Assembly: GCA_943323725.2 (NCBI GenBank)
Contig: CALPIW020000056.1
Coordinates: 1-8,212, forward strand
DNA from: Polynucleobacter meluiroseus
GTDB lineage: Bacteria; Verrucomicrobiota; Verrucomicrobiia; Opitutales; UBA953
Direction of reading: 5' to 3'
Length of the DNA: 8,212 bases
The notes beneath the pieces are model-generated. The model did no database searches. It was not told where the DNA came from and worked only from the letters and a program-made list of their open reading frames with translations. A program made the translations under genes and the position numbers. Below are positions 1-4,133 of this stretch, one piece after another. Positions within the stretch are counted from its first letter, which is position 1. Each line of letters opens with the position of its first letter.

Positions 1-101
1 CCCACCTTTGCGCGGTCTCATCTTTTCCTCGTGCCCTCCTGTCCTCGTTTCCACACCCCGCAACTCCTCCCCCCTCCCCGGGGTTTCATCTTCGAACACC
101 C

Positions 102-578
102 ATGAAAACCTCCACCCTCGGACTCTCCCTCCTCGCCCTGCTCGTCGCGACCTCGGCCTCCCCCGCCGCCCCGGAAGGCGACAAGCCCGCCCGCCAGGAC
201 GCCCCGGCCAAACGTGACGGCGACCGCCGCGACGATTTCCTCAAGCAGCACCCGGAACTCCGCGAGACCCTCGAAAAGCTCAAGGCGATGTCCCCCGAGG
301 AACGTCAGGCCTGGCTGAAGGAACACCCGGAAATCGCCGCTAAGATCGAAAAGGCCCGCGCCGGCCTGAAAGAACGCGCCGACAACCTCACGCCTGAGCA
401 GAAGGAAAAGCTCAAGGAGAAGCTCAAGGAACGCGGCGAGAACCTCTCCCCGGAACAGAAAGAGAAGCTTCGCGAGAAGATGAAGGAGCGCCTCGAAAAG
501 ATGACCCCGGAAGAAAAGGCCGAATTCCTCAAGAATCACCCCGAGCTCAAGGAAAAGCTCGAAGGCGATAAGAAGTAA
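102..578 (+). CDS. Small secreted Lys/Glu-rich helical repeat protein, function unknown
   Basis: The 158-residue product starts with a typical Sec signal peptide (MKTSTLG, a Leu/Ala-rich core at about 6-18, and a likely cleavage site near Ser20-Ala23). The mature part is extremely rich in Lys and Glu and should be almost wholly alpha-helical. It is built from related motifs: HPE(L/I) at 50-53, 75-78 and 146-149, and (M/L)(S/T)PE(E/Q)(K/R) at 63-68, 96-101, 115-120 and 134-139. Residues 96-111 and 115-130 form a tandem repeat with 13 of 16 identities, and 63-83 matches 134-154. The LTPEQ-type motifs recall periplasmic Spy/LTxxQ-like and DUF3106-like small helical proteins, but I cannot assign it to either family. 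The ATG fits the signal peptide; there is no Shine-Dalgarno sequence, only CACCC before the start. It stands alone, with a hairpin terminator 22 bp after the stop. An envelope chaperone or metal/stress-binding role is only a guess. Confidence 0.86.
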   Translation: MKTSTLGLSLLALLVATSASPAAPEGDKPARQDAPAKRDGDRRDDFLKQHPELRETLEKLKAMSPEERQAWLKEHPEIAAKIEKARAGLKERADNLTPEQKEKLKEKLKERGENLSPEQKEKLREKMKERLEKMTPEEKAEFLKNHPELKEKLEGDKK

Positions 579-600
579 ACCCCTTCACCTCCTCCCCCTC

Positions 601-624
601 AGGGCGCGACACCAGTCGCGCCCT
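601..624 (+). terminator. Hairpin terminator after the Lys/Glu-rich protein gene
   Basis: A perfect 10-bp GC-rich stem (AGGGCGCGAC at 601-610 with GTCGCGCCCT at 615-624) closes a 4-nt ACCA loop and starts 22 bp after the stop codon at 578. It is followed by CTTTAGTT, a modest T-rich tract, so it fits a factor-independent terminator of the plus-strand gene. The short T tract makes efficient termination less certain. It may also help block read-through from the convergent minus-strand operon. Confidence 0.72.
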
Positions 625-633
625 CTTTAGTTA

Positions 634-659
634 GGTAGGGATGACCGGCCCGGTCATCC
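634..659 (+). repeat. REP-like palindrome, unit 1 (GTAG foot)
   Basis: GTAG at 635-638 is followed by a perfect palindrome: 10-bp arms GGATGACCGG (639-648) and CCGGTCATCC (650-659) around a single C. The 26 bp at 634-659 are identical to 3739-3764. A GTAG tetranucleotide at the 5' foot of an imperfect or perfect hairpin is the known hallmark of REP elements mobilised by RAYT (REP-associated Y1 tyrosine transposases). No such transposase lies in the window, so RAYT dependence is inferred. Confidence 0.75.
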
Positions 660-706
660 GCCGCGCTGGGCTAAGCATGCGCCCGCCGCGGCGGGACTAT
701 GTCCCG
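660..706. repeat. Compound GC-rich hairpin cluster between convergent genes
   Basis: Directly after the REP-like unit, 660-671 can pair with 681-692 (GCCGCG with CGCGGC, GGGC with GCCC; one C-C mismatch and one G-T wobble) around a 9-nt loop. An alternative perfect 14-bp palindrome lies at 682-695, and a 6-bp stem CGGGAC/GTCCCG with a TAT loop lies at 692-706. These lie within 4-50 bp downstream of the minus-strand stop codon at 710-712, so they could end or stabilise the operon transcript. No T tract follows on the minus strand, so a classical terminator is not shown. Confidence 0.6.
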
Positions 707-709
707 AGG

Positions 710-2197
710 CTACGCCTTGCGCGTCGCATCCCAAGCGTGCACGACCGAACCGCTGACGTCGCGCAACTCGACCAAGATCCGGCTCCGTCCGGCCTCAGGC
801 CGTTCCAAGGTCACGGCCAGGAAACCGCCGTCGACACGATGGAACTTGTGGTAAGCGGCGTCATATCCGGGCGAGCCGCTGGCATGCTCGTCGCTCGCCG
901 GGCCGACGCCGAATTCACGCACACCGGACACGGGATGCACGGAATGGTACTGCCAATGACGGTCACCGCAGACGACGAAGAAGTTCTCGGGGACGTGCTC
1001 GCGCAGCCAGCCGCGGAGTTCGTCGCCCTCGTGCGCGAAATTCGGGTTGGCGTGGTTGTCATGCTTGTTCTTGCGATCAGGGCCGACCAGCGGGGTCGGC
1101 GAGACCAGGACCTTCCACGTGGCGTCGCTCTCCTGGACGGTGCGTTTGAACCAAGCCTTCTGCTCGGCCCCCCAGATGGTCTTGGTCGGTCCGTCCGGAG
1201 ACTTGTTCTTGGACCGGTGATCGCGCCCCTCGACGAACCATACCTGGAGGTCCCGACCCCACCGCACGGTGCGGTAAGCCGGACCGTCATCGTGCATGGG
1301 GGCCTGCTGGCGGAAGATGCGCTGCCCCTGGGCGAACGTCAGCTCGCCCATCGCGGCGCCCGGGCCGGAATCATTGCTCAGGACGTCGTGGTCGTCCTTC
1401 AGCCAATAAGTCGAGTGGTTGCTGTTGAAAGCCTTCAGCCGCGGCAGACTGAACATCCGCTCCCAGTGATACCGGGCCAGTCGCTCGTTCACGGCGTCCG
1501 GATCGCCGCTGTCATAATAGACGAGGTCGCCGGTGAGACAGGTGAAGTGCGGAGCGAACGAAGCCATGGAAGGATAGATGCCATGACCGTCCGGATGCCC
1601 GCGATCGGCATAGCCCTGGCAGGTCATCACGCAGAAGCGCACGGCATCCGTCATCCCCGCGGTCGGCGCCGTCCGGAACCTTCCGCGCACGGCCCCGGCG
1701 GCGACGAGTCCGGCCGGCGTCATGATTTCGCTGACGCAGTGATAAGTCGCTCCGGCCTGCAGGCCGGTCAGCTTGAACTCGCAGATGAAATCGTTGGCCT
1801 CGGCCGCGACCATGACCTCCGTCGCCTGGGCGTCGCTGAGATCTTCCCGGAGTCCGTAGCGGACCCGCACCCGACCGGGCGCACCGGGACAGGCGCCCTC
1901 CAGTTCGTCGACCGGTACCTTCACCTTGGACTCGCCCTTGCCCCGCTTCTGCTCGTCCTTACCCCGCTTGGGAATCACCAAGCCTTGCCCATTGCGCTCG
2001 GCCGCCGAGGTGAGGCGCGTCCAGACCAACGCCGTGCTTTCGCTGACCTCGCCGATCCGGAGGCCCATGGCCTGACCGGGTCCGCCCGAGGCGGCGCCAG
2101 CCGTCTGCGCCAGCAAGCGGGGCGCGAAGACCGCACCGGCCATGATCGCCGAAGATCCCCAGATGAATTTACGGCGGTTTATTTCGTGAGAGGACAT
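710..2197 (-). CDS. Tat-exported PhoD-like metallophosphatase (alkaline phosphatase D family)
   Basis: The 495-residue product opens with a twin-arginine signal, NRRKFIWG at 7-14 followed by a hydrophobic stretch to about residue 30, so it should be exported folded with its metals bound. Residues about 44-176 look like the beta-sandwich N-terminal domain of PhoD proteins (GxxxGATYHCVSE near 145-157). The phosphatase domain runs from about 185 to 480, with TCQGY (192-196, the position of the conserved PhoD cysteine), GDLVYYD (223-229), KDDHDVLSND (267-276), VEGRDHRS (322-329), TIWGAEQKAW (340-349) and GDRHWQYHS (411-419). Known family members hydrolyse phosphomono- or diesters using iron and calcium; the substrate here is unknown. 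It is the second gene of an operon, 17 bp after the ceramidase-like gene. The start is fixed by the Tat motif; the upstream sequence has no Shine-Dalgarno. Length is normal and no key motif is missing. Confidence 0.95.
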   Translation of the reverse strand: MSSHEINRRKFIWGSSAIMAGAVFAPRLLAQTAGAASGGPGQAMGLRIGEVSESTALVWTRLTSAAERNGQGLVIPKRGKDEQKRGKGESKVKVPVDELEGACPGAPGRVRVRYGLREDLSDAQATEVMVAAEANDFICEFKLTGLQAGATYHCVSEIMTPAGLVAAGAVRGRFRTAPTAGMTDAVRFCVMTCQGYADRGHPDGHGIYPSMASFAPHFTCLTGDLVYYDSGDPDAVNERLARYHWERMFSLPRLKAFNSNHSTYWLKDDHDVLSNDSGPGAAMGELTFAQGQRIFRQQAPMHDDGPAYRTVRWGRDLQVWFVEGRDHRSKNKSPDGPTKTIWGAEQKAWFKRTVQESDATWKVLVSPTPLVGPDRKNKHDNHANPNFAHEGDELRGWLREHVPENFFVVCGDRHWQYHSVHPVSGVREFGVGPASDEHASGSPGYDAAYHKFHRVDGGFLAVTLERPEAGRSRILVELRDVSGSVVHAWDATRKA

Positions 2198-2214
2198 AGG
2201 CGTATTGATAAAGG

Positions 2215-3633
2215 CTACTTCATTTCTCCCATCATCTCGACGAGATTTCGCACGACGATCTCCGAAGCATCTTTCTGCACCTGGTTCGTACCCAGCCAGG
2301 TCTCATAGCCGCCGAGCTCATGATGACGTGGGGTCGGGAGATAACCATGCTTCCCGTTCGCGATCCCGATCACGATCGTCCGCCCGAACGGGCTCTTCTG
2401 CTTCAGCTCCAAGCCGGTCTCGGCAAAGGTCTCGAAGGGCACGGCGCAGAGCACGACGTCCCCGACCCGGATCGTCTGCAGGATGACATCGACGGTCTCC
2501 TCCGGCCGGTTCGCCGCCGACAGCGTCCGGGCGGCGTAATCCTGGGCAAGCCGCGGCAAACGCGCGATGGCCTCCTTGTCCTTGATCGCAAGAATCGCTT
2601 GGGCGTAGAGCAGCTGCTCCTTCGTAGGCTTACGATACTTGAGCGTGACGAGCCGCTGGCGCACCCCAAGGACGACGTTGTTCTGGTGCTTGGGAATATC
2701 TCGTACGGCCTGCCAGGCGACATCCGCCGCTTCCCCGGCGACGATCCGGATCTGCTCGAAAGGCGCCCGGGGCGGCCGGCCGACCAGGAAGGGCACGTTA
2801 TTGATGTCTCCGGAGGTACCGTTCGACATCGCGGCGACAAAGCCCTCCCCGGCACCGAGCCGGGAAGGCATGAGCCGGGCGAACTCCCCATAATAATCGG
2901 CCGAAACCTGACCCGCCGGCGTCCCGCCGACGTAATGCAGGGAATAGTTGGCGAATAAGGCCAGGGGCTTGCGCTTGGCGTCGACCACGGAGAGGACGCT
3001 GATGTCCGGGTCGGTGGGGCCGGCCGGACGATCCAGGACTTCTGGCGATGTGCCGGGGTTCATCTTCACTTGGTCATATTCACCGAAGGGATTAGGCGGC
3101 ATCTTGCCGGGCTTGAGGTACCAGCGCCGGTTGAAGACCTCGTGGGTCAGGGGCCGCGCGGCGGCGCCCACCGCCGCGGGACGCAAGGAAGCGTGCGCCC
3201 GGATGATGGCCTGCGAAATCCCCTCCAGCATCACCTGCCGATAGGCGACCGCCTTGGCGTCCGCAGCAGACGGCTCGTCCGCCGGGTTCACGCCGGAATG
3301 GGTATGCGTGCCGCTGACGAGCATGTGCTCCACGGGGATGCCAGTGGCCTTGGCGGCCAGCTCCTTGGCCTCGGCGACGACCTTCTTGGGCACGCCGAGG
3401 TTGTCGATCACGACCCAGACGACCTGGGTCTTGCCATCGTCCAGGACCAAGGCGCGCGCATTGAGCGGATCATGGGCGGTGGTGGCCAGATTAGCGTTGA
3501 AGCCCCCGGGCATGTTCATGGGGAACTCCTTCGGGGTGATGTCCGCCGCCGCCGCCCCGGCCTTCAAGGGAGCCGCCGAAAGCTCGGCGACCGTGGAAAC
3601 AACCAATAAACAAGCCAGGATAGGGGGACGCAT
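2215..3633 (-). CDS. Secreted neutral/alkaline ceramidase-like hydrolase (ceramidase N-terminal domain)
   Basis: This 472-residue protein has a Sec signal peptide (residues 1 to about 20, cleavage likely near ELSAA) and then the neutral/alkaline non-lysosomal ceramidase fold: GAAAADITP at 26-34, GTHTHSG at 108-114, NYSLHYVGG at 229-237, NGTSGDINN at 271-279, PFETFAETGLE at 399-409 and YLPTPRHHELGGYE at 431-444. By comparison with Pseudomonas ceramidase, His110 or His112, His233, Glu401 and a tyrosine of the last motif would hold zinc; this mapping is inferred. The classical GDVSPN motif with its nucleophilic serine reads GDINN here, and the C-terminal immunoglobulin-like domain is absent (true ceramidases are about 650-780 residues). 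It is therefore a family member of uncertain substrate. It leads the operon with the PhoD-like gene. The ATG at 3631-3633 gives the signal peptide; it is preceded by CCT without a Shine-Dalgarno. Confidence 0.93.
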   Translation of the reverse strand: MRPPILACLLVVSTVAELSAAPLKAGAAAADITPKEFPMNMPGGFNANLATTAHDPLNARALVLDDGKTQVVWVVIDNLGVPKKVVAEAKELAAKATGIPVEHMLVSGTHTHSGVNPADEPSAADAKAVAYRQVMLEGISQAIIRAHASLRPAAVGAAARPLTHEVFNRRWYLKPGKMPPNPFGEYDQVKMNPGTSPEVLDRPAGPTDPDISVLSVVDAKRKPLALFANYSLHYVGGTPAGQVSADYYGEFARLMPSRLGAGEGFVAAMSNGTSGDINNVPFLVGRPPRAPFEQIRIVAGEAADVAWQAVRDIPKHQNNVVLGVRQRLVTLKYRKPTKEQLLYAQAILAIKDKEAIARLPRLAQDYAARTLSAANRPEETVDVILQTIRVGDVVLCAVPFETFAETGLELKQKSPFGRTIVIGIANGKHGYLPTPRHHELGGYETWLGTNQVQKDASEIVVRNLVEMMGEMK

Positions 3634-3702
3634 AGGTCAGGGGTATGCCCAACATCCTGCCTCCCCTCGCCACCCTTTCAACCCCGCATGCATTGCCTTG
3701 AG

Positions 3703-3729
3703 GTAGGGTCAGCACTGCGTGCTGACCTA
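3703..3729 (+). repeat. REP-like palindrome, unit 2 (GTAG foot)
   Basis: GTAG at 3703-3706 precedes a 9-bp perfect stem, GGTCAGCAC (3707-3715) with GTGCTGACC (3719-3727), loop TGC. The trailing TA (3728-3729) can pair with the TA of the GTAG foot, leaving one bulged G. The stem differs from unit 1 while remaining fully paired. It is the first of three units spaced about 36 bp apart. Confidence 0.75.
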
Positions 3730-3738
3730 GCCGCCCCG

Positions 3739-3764
3739 GGTAGGGATGACCGGCCCGGTCATCC
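3739..3764 (+). repeat. REP-like palindrome, unit 3, identical to unit 1
   Basis: GTAG at 3740-3743 precedes 10-bp perfect arms at 3744-3753 and 3755-3764. All 26 bp match 634-659 exactly, in the same orientation, while the flanking bases differ (CTTAG-like sequence before unit 1, CCCCG before this one). The two copies bracket the hydrolase operon. Confidence 0.78.
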
Positions 3765-3773
3765 TTGTCTATA

Positions 3774-3801
3774 GGTAGGGACAGCACCACGTGCTGTCCT
3801 A
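3774..3801 (+). repeat. REP-like palindrome, unit 4 (GTAG foot)
   Basis: GTAG at 3775-3778 precedes a 9-bp perfect stem, GGACAGCAC (3779-3787) with GTGCTGTCC (3791-3799), loop CAC. As in unit 2, a trailing TA can pair with the foot and leave one bulged G. Compared with unit 2, T3709 becomes A3781 and the partner A becomes T (GGTC/GACC to GGAC/GTCC), a compensated change. Confidence 0.75.
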
Positions 3802-3865
3802 ATTTCATCCGGCAGGGTTGATCGCCCACGAGTCCTCCTACCCTCGTGCCCTCCGACCCTCGCTC

Positions 3866-3907
3866 CTACCCCGTGCCCCCGTGTCACCTTGCCAGCATGC
3901 CCCCTCT
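3866..3907 (+). repeat. Dispersed 42-bp intergenic repeat, copy 1
   Basis: Positions 3866-3907 match 8132-8173 in 38 of 42 bases, in the same orientation. Both begin CTACCCCGTGCCC and end TGCCCCCTCT. The CT-rich sequence just before it (CCTCGTGCCCTCC at 3842-3854) also recurs exactly at 27-39, upstream of the Lys/Glu-rich protein gene. Copies lie only between genes. I do not recognise the family. Confidence 0.75.
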
Positions 3908-3927
3908 CCCGTCCCACGCAGGCTCAA

Positions 3928-3974
3928 CTTTGCACTTTTGCACAGGAGCTTCGCTCCGCTTTGCACCTTTGCAC
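3928..3974 (+). repeat. Iteron-like YTTTGCAC octamer array flanking a hairpin
   Basis: Two 16-bp direct repeats (3928-3943 and 3959-3974, 15 of 16 identical) are each a tandem pair of the octamer (C/T)TTTGCAC, giving four octamers. Between them is a hairpin GGAGC/GCTCC with loop TTC (3945-3957). A near match to the last part, CACCTTTGCGCGG, lies at 3-15 at the window start, upstream of the first gene. The arrangement could bind a regulator or be another small repeat element; the sequence alone does not decide. Confidence 0.65.
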
Positions 3975-4021
3975 GGCCAGGCCTGCCTCATTCGCCCGCC
4001 TAATGCTCCGCCCTCCGTAGT

Positions 4022-4036
4022 CATAAGTTACTTATG
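4022..4036. promoter_or_regulatory. Perfect operator-like inverted repeat upstream of the TPR-like gene
   Basis: CATAAGT (4022-4028) and ACTTATG (4030-4036) form 7-bp perfect arms around one T. It is AT-rich within very GC-rich DNA and lies about 100 bp before the GTG start at 4134. It therefore resembles a dimeric regulator site. The regulator is unknown, and a chance palindrome remains possible. Confidence 0.4.
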
Positions 4037-4090
4037 CCTTCCGGACCGGCCCCGCGCCCCTTGCGCCCGCGGCGCGAAAATGTCAGTCTA

Positions 4091-4108
4091 GAACTTTATA
4101 CAACAATA
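4091..4108 (+). promoter_or_regulatory. AT-rich tract, possible -10 region for the TPR/Sel1 pair
   Basis: The stretch around CTTTATACAACAATA is by far the most AT-rich in the intergenic region and ends 26 bp before the start codon. TATACA at 4097-4102 resembles a -10 hexamer, but no good -35 hexamer is seen 16-18 bp upstream. Treat it as a weak promoter candidate. Confidence 0.3.
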
Positions 4109-4133
4109 CCACCCTGCTCTTTCGCCTCCTCCC

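Larger units (their letters stand above)
3634..4133. other. 500-bp divergent intergenic region, packed with repeats and palindromes
   Basis: This gap separates the minus-strand hydrolase operon from the plus-strand TPR/Sel1 pair and must hold both promoters. Going rightwards it contains three head-to-tail REP-like hairpins (3703-3801), a CT-rich dispersed repeat block (3842-3907), a TTTGCAC array around a hairpin (3928-3974), a perfect inverted repeat (4022-4036), a GC-rich 6-bp stem with a 12-nt loop (4053-4058 with 4071-4076) and an AT-rich tract (4091-4108). I see no convincing gene: open frames here lack signal peptides, recognisable domains and consistent starts. Confidence 0.8.

Noticed and set aside
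18..539. A 173-codon minus-strand frame rich in Leu, Phe and Gly
   Set aside because: It is the complement of the Lys/Glu-rich gene; its hydrophobic look arises because AAG and GAG codons read as CTT and CTC on the other strand.
641..2308. A 555-codon open frame on the plus strand
   Set aside because: It lies antisense to the PhoD-like gene and the end of the ceramidase-like gene, both of which have clear family motifs. The frame has no recognisable domain, and such long antisense frames are usual in GC-rich coding DNA.
3655..3682. Sigma70-type promoter for the hydrolase operon (TTGAAA on the minus strand at 3681-3676)
   Set aside because: No acceptable -10 hexamer is found 16-18 bp downstream; the intervening sequence is G-rich.
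3703..3801. CRISPR array
   Set aside because: The three units are self-complementary hairpins with different stems and only 10-11 bp between them, so there are no identical repeats separated by spacer-length unique sequence.
3254..3829. Plus-strand frame 3254-3706 and minus-strand frame 3491-3829 at the start of the ceramidase-like gene
   Set aside because: Both overlap the start of a gene with a well-formed signal peptide and family motifs, and both run into the palindromic repeats.
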